Assembly (NCBI RefSeq): GCF_016741815.1
Contig: NZ_JAERRJ010000007.1
Span: 434,001-498,000, forward strand
Length of the DNA stretch: 64,000 nt
DNA from: Nocardia acididurans
GTDB taxonomy: Bacteria > Actinomycetota > Actinomycetes > Mycobacteriales > Mycobacteriaceae
Direction of reading: 5' to 3'
How positions within the stretch are numbered: the first letter of the stretch is position 1; the number at the start of each line of letters is the position of its first letter. Both the position numbers and the translations under genes were made by a program. Below the pieces are notes generated by a model. The model ran no database searches. It saw only the letters and a list, made by a program, of their open reading frames with translations, and had not been told where the DNA came from. Below, one piece after another: positions 33,673-42,090 of the stretch.

Positions 33673-35157
33673 TCAGCCGGCGTCGGCGGCGGACAGCACG
33701 CGCTCCTCGGCGACCGTGGACAGTGCCGCGGGCAGCGGATAGGTCGGGTACTCGATCCCCGAGATGTACTGCACGGTCCGCACGACCTGGCACGAGTAAC
33801 CGAATTCGTTGTCGTACCAGACGTAGAGGATGGCGGTGTCGCCCTCGACGATGGTGGCGTTGGCGTCGATGATGGACGCCGCCCGCGAGCCGATGAAGTC
33901 GCTGGAGACGACATCGGTGGCGGCGGTGTAGTCCAGGTTGCGGCTCAGCGGACCGGACAGGGAGACGCCGCGCAGGTAGGCCAGCACGTCCTCCTTGGTG
34001 GTCTCCCGCTCGAGCTGCAGGTTGAGGATCGCGACCGACACATCCGGCGTGGGGACGCGAATGGAGTTGCCGGTGATCTTGGCCTTGAAGTCCGGCATGG
34101 CCTTGGCGACCGCGGAGGCCGCGCCGGTCTCGGTCAGCACCAGGTTGAACGGCGCGGACCGGCCGCGGCGATCGGCCTTGTGGTAGTTGTCCAGCAGGTT
34201 CTGGTCATTGGTGAACGAGTGCACCGTCTCCACGTGCCCGCGCAGGATGCCGTACTCGTCGTCCATGGCCTTGAGCGGCGGCACGATGGCGTTGGTGGTG
34301 CAGGAGGCGCAGGAGAAGATCTGCTGCGTGACGTCCTGGTCGCGGTGGTTGACGCCGTGCACGATATTCGGCACGTCACCCTTGCCGGGCGCGGTGAGCA
34401 CGACCTTCGCGATGCCGGGGCGCAGATGCTGTTCGAGCCCGGCGCGGTCGCGCCACTTGCCGGTGTTGTCGATCAGGATGGCGTCGTCGATCCCGTACTC
34501 GGTGTAGTCGATCGCGGCCGGGTCGTTGCTGTAGATGAACTTGATGACATTGCCGTTGGCGATGATCGTGTTGTTCTCGGTGTCGACCTTGATGGTGCCG
34601 TTGAACTGACCGTGCACCGAGTCCCGGCGCAGCAGCGAGGCCCGCTTCACCAGATCGCCCTCACCGCCCTTGCGCACCACGACGGCCCGCAGCCGCAGCC
34701 CGTTGCCGGAGCCGGCCTTCTCGATGAGCAGGCGGGTCACCAGCCGGCCGATGCGGCCGAAGCCGTACAGCACAACATCTTTCGGGCCCGGCGCCTGCGC
34801 CTTGCCGCCGATCACGTCGGCCAGGGCGACCGCGGTGAACTCCGCGATGGACAGTCCGCGTCCGTCCACCCGGTAGGCGGTCACCAGCTGGCCGAGGTCG
34901 ACCTTGCACGGTCCCAGATCCAGTTCGCTGAGCGCCTGCAGGAAGGGCAGGGTCTCGTCCACCGACAGCTCTTCACCCTCGATCTGCCGGGCGAAGCGGT
35001 GTGTGCGCAGGATGCTGATGACCGACTTGTTCACCAGCGACCGGCTGTGCAGCAGGATCGTCACACCCTTGGCCCGATACAACGTGCCGATGATGGGAAT
35101 CATCGCCTCCGCGGCGGCTTCCTGCGCGTTCCAGCGATCGAGCTGTTCGGTATTCAA
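33673..35157 (-). CDS. glyceraldehyde-3-phosphate dehydrogenase, N-terminally extended type
   Basis: The 494-residue protein has a complete GAPDH: a Rossmann GFGRIGR at 132-138, catalytic C286 in SCTTN and the C-terminal WYDNEFGYS. About 125 extra N-terminal residues precede the NAD fold, as in a known long class of bacterial GAPDH often assigned to gluconeogenesis. It oxidises or forms glyceraldehyde-3-phosphate in central carbon flow. The TTG start at 35157 follows GAGG by seven bases. It is monocistronic, with a strong terminator. Confidence 0.92.
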   Translation of the reverse strand: MNTEQLDRWNAQEAAAEAMIPIIGTLYRAKGVTILLHSRSLVNKSVISILRTHRFARQIEGEELSVDETLPFLQALSELDLGPCKVDLGQLVTAYRVDGRGLSIAEFTAVALADVIGGKAQAPGPKDVVLYGFGRIGRLVTRLLIEKAGSGNGLRLRAVVVRKGGEGDLVKRASLLRRDSVHGQFNGTIKVDTENNTIIANGNVIKFIYSNDPAAIDYTEYGIDDAILIDNTGKWRDRAGLEQHLRPGIAKVVLTAPGKGDVPNIVHGVNHRDQDVTQQIFSCASCTTNAIVPPLKAMDDEYGILRGHVETVHSFTNDQNLLDNYHKADRRGRSAPFNLVLTETGAASAVAKAMPDFKAKITGNSIRVPTPDVSVAILNLQLERETTKEDVLAYLRGVSLSGPLSRNLDYTAATDVVSSDFIGSRAASIIDANATIVEGDTAILYVWYDNEFGYSCQVVRTVQYISGIEYPTYPLPAALSTVAEERVLSAADAG

Positions 35158-35262
35158 GACAGGTCCTCGGGTCTCTCGAATTGTGTTCGCCCTTCGATGC
35201 TAGTGAGGCCCGAGATTTCACAGAGACCGGATACCCCCTGGTGAGGACGTCCGAGAGCTGCG

Positions 35263-35799
35263 TCACACGACTTTCACGCCGAGCACCTGGAAACTGCCCG
35301 CGCGATAACCGCCCACCAGGCACCCGGTGACCGCACCGGGGCTGATCTCCGGCGGACCGGTCAGGACCTGCAGCATCTTGCCCGAACCGAGCCCTCCGAC
35401 GATCTTGAGGTTATTGGTCATCTGCTGTCCGAGCGTCCACTCCCAGGACCCGATCACATGGCTGTTCTGTCCGTTGTCCCAGATGACGAGCAGGTCCGCG
35501 CGCCCGCCGCGGCTGCCGTAGCAGGTGGCCGCCGGTTCGAAGCTGCTGCCGATGATGGTCCCGACCCCGATATCGGTGGGGCCGCCCTGACAGCCGACCA
35601 GGTGCCCGCCGACATTGCTGCCCACCGGCGCCTGCGAACTGCCCGAGTACCCGGGGCCGTTCGCCTGCCAGGTCAGCGTTCCCGCACTGCAGCCACCGGT
35701 ATCCAAACCCTCGGCTGCCGCGTTCCCGCTGGTGATGACCCCCGCGATCAGGAGGGCCGACGCCCCCGCCGCGCCGAGGGTCGCTCGAAGAATCGACAT
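35263..35799 (-). CDS. secreted protein, unknown family
   Basis: The 178-residue protein starts with a signal peptide (hydrophobic 9-27, cleavage near AAA-EG). The mature chain is Gly-rich with four well-spaced cysteines (GGCSAG, VGCQGG, ATCYGS, TGCLVG), likely two disulfides in a beta fold. Ribosome site AGAGG is eight bases before the ATG. No known domain is recognised. It probably acts outside the cell or in the envelope. Confidence 0.75.
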   Translation of the reverse strand: MSILRATLGAAGASALLIAGVITSGNAAAEGLDTGGCSAGTLTWQANGPGYSGSSQAPVGSNVGGHLVGCQGGPTDIGVGTIIGSSFEPAATCYGSRGGRADLLVIWDNGQNSHVIGSWEWTLGQQMTNNLKIVGGLGSGKMLQVLTGPPEISPGAVTGCLVGGYRAGSFQVLGVKVV

Positions 35800-35953
35800 G
35801 TCCCGCACCTCTCTCGTGATCGTCATTGATCGAACTGGAGTGGCAACAACAACATCGTCTTTGGTTCGAGACTAGGCAGCGATGATCTCGTGTGCAATTC
35901 GATCAATTGACCATGAGAAGGGTTGAGCGGCCGCAGCCGGGTTATTGCCGAAC

Positions 35954-36238
35954 ATGGCAGCCAGGGAGATCTCGATACGGGTGAAGAAGAGCGATTGGCT
36001 CGCACTGCGGGACGCGGCCGAATGCGCGGGTATGGGGGTCGAGGCCTATATCGCCTGGAGCGTGCGGCTGCTCGCGCTGCAGGCCCGCGCGGGAGGCGCT
36101 GGGCGGCACGGAGTTTCGGCACGCCCCGCACCCGTGCGACGGCGCGCCGCGATTCCCGACGATCCGGAATCGGCGGCGTGGACCGACAGTTTCGCCGAGC
36201 GGCTGTCGCATCGGGCCGAGCAGTTCCGCGACGAATGA
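35954..36238 (+). CDS. small protein resembling a ribbon-helix-helix DNA-binding domain
   Basis: The 94-residue protein has an N-terminal REISIRVKKSDWLALRDAAECAGMGVEAYIAWSVR-like pattern (residues 3-40): one beta strand and two helices as in MetJ/Arc-type proteins, followed by a basic linker and an acidic tail. It could be a small regulator or the antitoxin-like part of a lost pair, as no toxin gene is next to it. A TTG nine bases upstream is an alternative start; the ribosome site is weak. Confidence 0.55.
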   Translation: MAAREISIRVKKSDWLALRDAAECAGMGVEAYIAWSVRLLALQARAGGAGRHGVSARPAPVRRRAAIPDDPESAAWTDSFAERLSHRAEQFRDE

Positions 36239-36254
36239 GCCACGCGGCACGCGC

Positions 36255-37919
36255 CTACTTGGCGTCGCCGTAGCACTGCACCACCGCCGAGGTGAACGGG
36301 AAGCGCACGGGCGTCGGGCCGAAGGCGATCCGGCCCGCGGCGTCGGCCGCCGCGGCGATCATCGCGGCCACCGTGGCGGCTTCCACCTCGGGGCAGTGCA
36401 CGATCACCTCGTCGTGCTGGAAGAACACCAGTTCGGCGCGCAGCCCGGCCTGTGCCATGGCCTGACGCAGGCCCGCGAGCACCAGCAGCGCCCAATCGGC
36501 GGCACTGCCCTGTACGACGAAATTCCGGGTGAACCGGCCCCGCGCGCGGGCGCGGGCGCTGGAACCGTAGTCGGCCGAATCCTCCGGATCGATCGCCTCC
36601 GCGGATGCCACCGAGGCCGGGGTGCAGGTGCGGCCCAGCCAGGTTCGCACCAGGCGGCCCTGTTCTCCGGCGGTGGCCGCGTCGTCGACATAGGCGACCG
36701 CCGCCGGATAGCGGCGGCGCAGTTCGGCCATATGGGTCAGCGCGTCACCGGAGGTCTGGCCGTAGATCGCGCCCAGCATGGCGATCTTGGCCTGGGCGCG
36801 GTCGCCGCCGAAGGCGCGCGCGGCCAGATCCGCGTAGAGGTCCTCGCCGCGCCCGGCCACCTCCATCAGACCCCGATCGCGCGAGATGGCGGCCAGGACA
36901 CGCGGTTCCATCTGATCGGCGTCGGCGACCACCAGGCTCCAGCCCGGATCGGCGCGGATCGCCTGCCGAACCACCTTCGGAATCTGCAGTGCGCCACCAC
37001 CATTGGTGGTCCAGCGGCCGGTGACCGTGCCGCCCGGCAGATATTCGGGCCGGAAGCGGCCGTCGTGCACCCACTGTTCGAGCCAGGACCAGCCGTGCGC
37101 GGTGTAGAGGCGATAGAGCGATTTGTATTCCAGCAGCGGCGCCACCGCCGGATGGTCGATCTCCTGCAGCTCCCACTTCCGCGTGGAGGACAGTGAAATG
37201 CCCACGCGGGCGAAGGCTTTGACGATCTCGGCGGGCAGATCCGGTCGCACCCGCACGCCGTCGCCGAAGGCCCGCGACACCTCCCCCGCCAGCTCCACCA
37301 TCCGGCGCGGCTCGCCACCCGGAATACGTTCGCCCAGCATGCTTTCCAGCAGTTCCCGATGCACGTCCGCGCGCCAGGGAATGCCGGCGCGGGACATCTC
37401 GGCGGCCACCAGCAGGCCCGCGGATTCGGCGGCGAGCAGCAGGCGCATCCGTTCGGGGTGCTCGGTCTTCGCCGTGCGCGCCACCTGGTCCGCGTAAACC
37501 TCCAGCAGCGCGGTGAATTCGTCGATCCCGCCCGGTAGCGGCGCCGGGCCGGATTCGAACAGCGAGGGCTGGGTCTCCACCGCGCGCAGCGGGGCGTCGG
37601 CGGGGACCGGCAGCCCGTGCAGCCGCGCCCAGGCGGCCGCCAGTGAGCGCGCCTGACCCGACTGCCCTTCCTCGTGCCCGATCAACAGCGCCTCGGCGGC
37701 TTCCACGTCGTAGCACCGCTCGACCCGGACCCCGGCCGCCAGCAGCCGCCGGTACATCTCGCATGTCGAGCGCCACACCCAGCGCTCCACCTCGGGCCGG
37801 GACCGCACCGCGTCCGCGAGCGAGGCTTCCTCGACCACCGGTCCCGCGGGGCGACCCTCGGTATCGAGCGGACATAGACGCGCACCACCGTCGTCCGTCT
37901 CGGTTATCGCCCATCGCAT
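36255..37919 (-). CDS. PolA-family DNA polymerase without 5' nuclease domain
   Basis: The 554-residue protein has the family A polymerase core: motif A DADQMEPR, motif B K...MLGAIYGQTSGD and motif C HDEVIVH. The N-terminal 180 residues replace the 5' nuclease; they resemble a degraded 3'-5' exonuclease domain whose acidic motifs I cannot see. Such shortened polymerases occur beside full-length PolA in mycobacteria and relatives and are assumed to act in repair. The start could also be the GTG at 37949. Its gene ends 16 bp from the convergent 94-aa gene. Confidence 0.88.
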   Translation of the reverse strand: MRWAITETDDGGARLCPLDTEGRPAGPVVEEASLADAVRSRPEVERWVWRSTCEMYRRLLAAGVRVERCYDVEAAEALLIGHEEGQSGQARSLAAAWARLHGLPVPADAPLRAVETQPSLFESGPAPLPGGIDEFTALLEVYADQVARTAKTEHPERMRLLLAAESAGLLVAAEMSRAGIPWRADVHRELLESMLGERIPGGEPRRMVELAGEVSRAFGDGVRVRPDLPAEIVKAFARVGISLSSTRKWELQEIDHPAVAPLLEYKSLYRLYTAHGWSWLEQWVHDGRFRPEYLPGGTVTGRWTTNGGGALQIPKVVRQAIRADPGWSLVVADADQMEPRVLAAISRDRGLMEVAGRGEDLYADLAARAFGGDRAQAKIAMLGAIYGQTSGDALTHMAELRRRYPAAVAYVDDAATAGEQGRLVRTWLGRTCTPASVASAEAIDPEDSADYGSSARARARGRFTRNFVVQGSAADWALLVLAGLRQAMAQAGLRAELVFFQHDEVIVHCPEVEAATVAAMIAAAADAAGRIAFGPTPVRFPFTSAVVQCYGDAK

Positions 37920-38050
37920 GTGCCAGAGTCTCGCATCAGGCACAGACACATTCGGTCAACCAGGAGTCCGACGCCGTCGTTCGCAATACCGTCCGGGTTG
38001 TCCGAAACCGCGCTAGTCTCCCAGGGACCGGCCTGCGGGGAGGTGGGACC

Positions 38051-38698
38051 CTGGAAACGCTGTGGAACTTCATCGTGCACCGGCGGCATCAGCTGCTGAT
38101 CGATTCCTATCTCCATGTGTCCGCGGTCGTGCAATCGGTGCTGGTGGCCACCGTCGTCGCGGTCCTGCTCGGGGTGGCGGTGTATCGCAGCGCTCTCGCC
38201 TCGGCCCTGGCCACCGCCTCGGCCAGCGCGATTCTCACCGTGCCCTCGTTCGCACTGCTGGGTCTGCTCATCCCGTTCCTGGGACTCGGTGTGGCGCCGA
38301 CGATTACGGCGCTGGTGCTGTACGCGCTGCTGCCGATTCTGCGCAATACGGTGGTGGGACTGTCGGCCGTGGATCCGACGGTGGTGGACGCGGCGCGCGG
38401 GGTCGGCATGAATCGGCTGCAGGTGCTGACGCGCATCGAACTGCCGCTGGCCTGGCCCGCCGTGCTGACCGGCATGCGGGTCAGCACCCAGCTGATCATG
38501 GGCATTCTGGCCATCGCCGCGTACGCCAAGGGCCCCGGACTCGGCAATCTCATCTTCTCCGGGCTGGCCCGGCTGGGCAGTCCGAACGCGGTGCCGCAGG
38601 CACTGGTCGGCACCGTGCTGATCGTGGTGCTGGCGCTGGTTCTGGACGGGATCTACGTTCTCGTCGGACGTTTCACCACGAGGGGGATCCGTGACTGA
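38051..38698 (+). CDS. OpuC/ProW-type ABC importer permease, probable CTG start
   Basis: The 215-residue inner-membrane permease has about six helices and the EAA-like loop VDAARGVGMNRLQVLTRIELPLAWP. It is the first gene of a four-gene compatible-solute (glycine betaine/choline/carnitine) importer. GGGAGG lies seven bases before CTG 38051, and the CTG gives a family-like N terminus (ETLWNFIVHRRHQLL). No ATG, GTG or TTG fits; GTG 38075 would remove eight conserved-looking residues. A TAGTCT -10-like element lies at 38014-38019. Confidence 0.85.
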   Translation: METLWNFIVHRRHQLLIDSYLHVSAVVQSVLVATVVAVLLGVAVYRSALASALATASASAILTVPSFALLGLLIPFLGLGVAPTITALVLYALLPILRNTVVGLSAVDPTVVDAARGVGMNRLQVLTRIELPLAWPAVLTGMRVSTQLIMGILAIAAYAKGPGLGNLIFSGLARLGSPNAVPQALVGTVLIVVLALVLDGIYVLVGRFTTRGIRD

Positions 38699-39863
38699 CA
38701 GCGGCGTCGAGATCGTGCTCGACTCGGTCACCAAATACTATCCGGGGCAACCGGATCCGGCCGTCGAGCAGGTCTCGATGCGAATTCCGGCGGGCGAGAT
38801 CGTGGTGCTGGTCGGCCGATCGGGCTGTGGGAAGACCACCACCATGCGGATGATCAACCGGTTGATCGAACCGAGCTCGGGCACGATCACCATCGGCGGA
38901 CGCGATGTCACCGCCATGAATCCCGACGAATTGCGCCGGGGCATAGGCTATTCCATTCAGCAGGCCGGACTCTTCCCGCATATGACGGTCGCCCGGAACG
39001 TCGCGACCGTGCCGGGCCTGGTGGGCTGGGATCGCAAGCGGATCGCCGCCCGCGTCGACGAGATGCTGGCCCTGGTCGGCCTCGATCCCGGGGTCTTTCG
39101 CGACCGCTATCCCCGGCAGCTGTCGGGTGGTCAGCAGCAGCGGGTCGGGGTGGCGCGGGCGTTGGCGGCCGATCCGCCCATCCTGCTGATGGACGAGCCG
39201 TTCGGTGCGGTGGACCCGATCACCCGCGGCCTGCTCCAGGACGAACTGCTGCGCCTGCACGCCGAATTGCGCAAGACCGTCGTATTCGTCACCCATGATT
39301 TCGACGAGGCGGTGAAGCTCGGCGACCGGATCGCGGTCCTCGGCGATCGCTCCAGCATTCTCCAATACGACACTCCCGCGAGGATTCTCGCCGCTCCGGC
39401 CGATGCGACGGTGGCGGACTTCGCCGGGGCGGACGCCTCGCTCAAACAGCTCACGCTGACCCGGGTCCGCGAGGTGGCGCTCGGCGACTGCCCGACCGCC
39501 GGCGAGAACGATCCGCCCGATGACCTGCGCGCCGCCCTCGACGACGGTGACTGGGGCCTGGTCCTGGACGCGCGGCGGCGGCCGCTGCGGCGGGTGTCGG
39601 CGCCGCAGCTCACGCACGCGAACAGCCTGCGCGACACCGGTTCCCCCGTCGGCCGGACGCTGCCCCTGGAGTCGACCCTGCAGGATGCCCTGGATGCCCT
39701 GCTCGCCGACCGCACCGCCACCGCGGTCGTGGTCGGCGAGCAGGGTGAGTATGCGGGCGTCGTGACCATAGACACTCTGGTGGGCCATCTTTCGGATGCG
39801 CGCGCCGCAGCGGACTCGCCCGGCCGAACCACCGACAGCGCCGAATCCCGTGGTGCGGTATGA
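38691..39863 (+). CDS. OpuC/ProV-type ABC importer ATPase with CBS domain
   Basis: The 390-residue ATPase carries Walker A (GRSGCGKTT), the signature LSGGQQQR and Walker B with switch His (LLMDEPFG ... THDFDEA), then a C-terminal CBS-like region of about 120 residues (QDALDALLADRTATAVVV). In OpuA/OpuC systems the CBS part senses ionic strength. GTG 38691 follows AGGGGG and overlaps the permease gene by eight bases. It powers uptake of osmoprotectants. Confidence 0.93.
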   Translation: MTDSGVEIVLDSVTKYYPGQPDPAVEQVSMRIPAGEIVVLVGRSGCGKTTTMRMINRLIEPSSGTITIGGRDVTAMNPDELRRGIGYSIQQAGLFPHMTVARNVATVPGLVGWDRKRIAARVDEMLALVGLDPGVFRDRYPRQLSGGQQQRVGVARALAADPPILLMDEPFGAVDPITRGLLQDELLRLHAELRKTVVFVTHDFDEAVKLGDRIAVLGDRSSILQYDTPARILAAPADATVADFAGADASLKQLTLTRVREVALGDCPTAGENDPPDDLRAALDDGDWGLVLDARRRPLRRVSAPQLTHANSLRDTGSPVGRTLPLESTLQDALDALLADRTATAVVVGEQGEYAGVVTIDTLVGHLSDARAAADSPGRTTDSAESRGAV

Positions 39864-40639
39864 CTTCCACGCTGCGCCCCACCGGTGACGCCCGCCCCGC
39901 CACCGAACGCCGGGCGGATCGGCTCCGGCTGTTCCTGCAACCGGTGGTGGTGCTCGCGCTGGCGGCGGGCGTGCTGGTGTGGGCGTTCGCCCGCGACCTC
40001 ACCGCCACCCAGCAGGCGAGCGTGAACGCCGACAATGTCGCCACCGTCACCGGCGAGCACATCCTGATCACCGCGACCGTGATGGCGATCGTCCTGGCCG
40101 TCGCGGTGCCGCTGGGCACGCTGCTCACCCGCCCCGGATATCGCCGTCTCGCACCGTTTTTCGTCGGACTGGCGAATATCGGCGCGGCCGCCCCCGCCAT
40201 CGGCCTGATCGTGCTGTTCTATCTGGCCACCCGCACCACCGGTTTCTGGATCGGGGTCGCGCCCATCGCCTTCTATTCGATCCTGCCGGTGCTGCGCAAT
40301 ACGATCCTCGGCTATCAGCAGGTGGATCGCACGCTGATCGACGCGGGCCGCGGTCAGGGCATGTCGGCGGCAATGGTGTTGCGGCGCATCGAATTCCCGC
40401 TCGCCGTGCCCTTCATTCTGGCGGGCCTGCGGACCTCGCTGGTGCTCGCGGTCGGCACCGCCACGCTGTCGTTCCTGGTCAGTGCGGGCGGGCTCGGCAT
40501 CCTCATCGACACCGGCTACAAGCTGCGCGACAATGTCACCCTGGTGCTGGGCGCGGTGCTGGCGGTGGCGCTGGCGCTGCTGGTCGACTGGCTGGGGGCC
40601 CTGGCCGAACGCTACCTCGGACCGAAGGGGTTGCGATGA
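39860..40639 (+). CDS. OpuC/ProW-type ABC importer permease, second subunit
   Basis: The 259-residue permease has about six membrane helices and the EAA motif (IDAGRGQGMSAAMVLRRIEFPLAVP). It pairs with the permease at 38051 to form a heterodimeric channel, which distinguishes OpuC-type from the homodimeric OpuA/ProW types. ATGA overlap with the ATPase gene shows translational coupling. Confidence 0.92.
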   Translation: MTSTLRPTGDARPATERRADRLRLFLQPVVVLALAAGVLVWAFARDLTATQQASVNADNVATVTGEHILITATVMAIVLAVAVPLGTLLTRPGYRRLAPFFVGLANIGAAAPAIGLIVLFYLATRTTGFWIGVAPIAFYSILPVLRNTILGYQQVDRTLIDAGRGQGMSAAMVLRRIEFPLAVPFILAGLRTSLVLAVGTATLSFLVSAGGLGILIDTGYKLRDNVTLVLGAVLAVALALLVDWLGALAERYLGPKGLR

Positions 40640-41604
40640 CACCCGTCGCCCGGTTGCGTGGATTCGCCTGCGCCGCAGCGCTGGTGCTCCTGGCCGGGTG
40701 CGGTCTGCAGTCCGGTGGCGCGGTCCCGCTGCGCGTCGGCCCCGGCAGTATCGAGCCGGTGCCGGAACTCGACGGCGTCGCGATCACGGTGGGCTCCAAG
40801 GATTTCACCGAACAGAACATCCTCGGCTACATCATCGAGTTCGCCCTGTCGGCGGCGGGCGCGAATGTCCGCGACCTCACGAATATCCAGGGCTCCAACA
40901 GTGTTCGCGACGCCCAGCTGCACGGGCAGATCGACATCTCCTACGAGTACACCGGCACCGGCTGGATCAACTACCTGGGCAACGAGACGCCCATCCCCGA
41001 CGAGGTGGCCCAGTTCGAGGCGGTCCGCGACGCCGACCTCGCGGCGCACGGGATCGTCTGGGTGAATATGGCGCCGATGAACAACACCTACGCCATCGCG
41101 ACCACGCCGCAGACCGGCGTGACCACCATCTCCGGCTACGCCGCCCTGGTCGCCGCGGACCCGAACGCCGCGGCGACCTGCGTCGGCACCGAATTCAACG
41201 TGCGCCGCGACGGTTTCCCCGGACTGACCGCCAAATACGGTATCGACGCGGGCCGCGTGCCCAAACAGATCGTTCAGGACGCGATCGTCTACCAGGCGGT
41301 CGCCGATGCCCGGCAGTGCCGGTTCGGTTCGGTCGCCGCCACCGACGGGCGTATTCCGGCCCTGGGCCTCCAGTTACTCCGCGACGATCTGGGATTCTTT
41401 CCCAAATACAATGCGGCCCTCGTCATGCGCAAGGATTTCGCGGATGCCCACCCGCAGGTGGCCACCATTCTCGCGCCCATCTCCGAATTGCTGACCAACG
41501 AGTCCATTACCGAACTCAATCGTCAGGTCGACGTGGATGGGCGTGAACCGGCCGAAGTGGCCCGTGACTGGATGGTGGCCCAGGGATTCGTCAGCGCCCG
41601 GTGA
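40636..41604 (+). CDS. OpuC/ProX-type substrate-binding lipoprotein
   Basis: The 322-residue protein has a lipoprotein signal (LVLLAGC), so it sits on the outer face of the membrane. The chain begins with the OpuAC pattern VGSKDFTEQNILGYIIEF and includes DISYEYTGTGW, the region that binds quaternary ammonium groups through aromatic residues in this family. ATGA overlap with the second permease. A hairpin overlaps the stop codon. Confidence 0.92.
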   Translation: MTPVARLRGFACAAALVLLAGCGLQSGGAVPLRVGPGSIEPVPELDGVAITVGSKDFTEQNILGYIIEFALSAAGANVRDLTNIQGSNSVRDAQLHGQIDISYEYTGTGWINYLGNETPIPDEVAQFEAVRDADLAAHGIVWVNMAPMNNTYAIATTPQTGVTTISGYAALVAADPNAAATCVGTEFNVRRDGFPGLTAKYGIDAGRVPKQIVQDAIVYQAVADARQCRFGSVAATDGRIPALGLQLLRDDLGFFPKYNAALVMRKDFADAHPQVATILAPISELLTNESITELNRQVDVDGREPAEVARDWMVAQGFVSAR

Positions 41605-41622
41605 ATCCGGCGCTACGGATTC
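41603..41622. terminator. hairpin shared by two convergent stops
   Basis: GAATCCG (41603-41609) pairs with CGGATTC (41616-41622) around six bases. It overlaps the stop of the binding-protein gene and of the leftward small secreted-protein gene, and could serve as a bidirectional terminator. Confidence 0.4.
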
Positions 41623-41933
41623 GGCTCCCAGCAGGCCAGCGGCGGTCCCGGCGGGTAGAGCAGGGTCCAGCCGATCGCGGCGCCGATGGCCGCGCCGATC
41701 AGGGCGCCCGGCAGGGCACTGGCCGTACCGCCGATGACGCCGCCGACCAGTGCGCCGAGCAGGGCGTTGCACTGATGCATCGTCACATCCGGATCCTCGA
41801 CCGGCGTGACGACGGCGGGTGCGGGATCGACGTTGAGGGGTTCGTCGGCCTGTTGCGCGCCGGCTACGCCGACCGTGGGAATCATGAGGCCGATTGTGAT
41901 CATCGCGCCTGCTGCACACCGTTTGATTTTCAT
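41613..41933 (-). CDS. small exported glycine-zipper protein
   Basis: The 106-residue protein has an N-terminal signal peptide (ending near GAQQAD), a Pro/Asp/Val-rich mature stretch and then an Ala/Gly helix pair (GALVGGVIGGTASALPGAL, GAAIGAAIGW) of the glycine-zipper kind that packs in membranes or oligomers. AAGGAG is very close (2 nt) to the ATG. Two cysteines. No known family; this sort of protein is common in nocardiae. Confidence 0.65.
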   Translation of the reverse strand: MKIKRCAAGAMITIGLMIPTVGVAGAQQADEPLNVDPAPAVVTPVEDPDVTMHQCNALLGALVGGVIGGTASALPGALIGAAIGAAIGWTLLYPPGPPLACWEPNP

Positions 41934-41995
41934 CGCTCCTTCTTCCCGACCGGTAGAAGTGGCTGTCGAAAAACGAACTCGGCAGTCTTATTCGA

Positions 41996-42014
41996 GGTAC
42001 GTCTTATGCGTACC
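41996..42014. repeat. short inverted repeat upstream of the small exported protein
   Basis: GGTACG (41996-42001) and CGTACC (42009-42014) are perfect arms with a seven-base spacer, 63 bp upstream of the 41933 start and between it and the end of the oxygenase gene. It could be an operator or a weak terminator. Confidence 0.35.
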
Positions 42015-42090
42015 AGATATGATCGACGCTAAACGGTGTTTCAAAAAATTCGTAACCGCCTCGGCGTCGATTCGACATTCGCTCCGAGCG

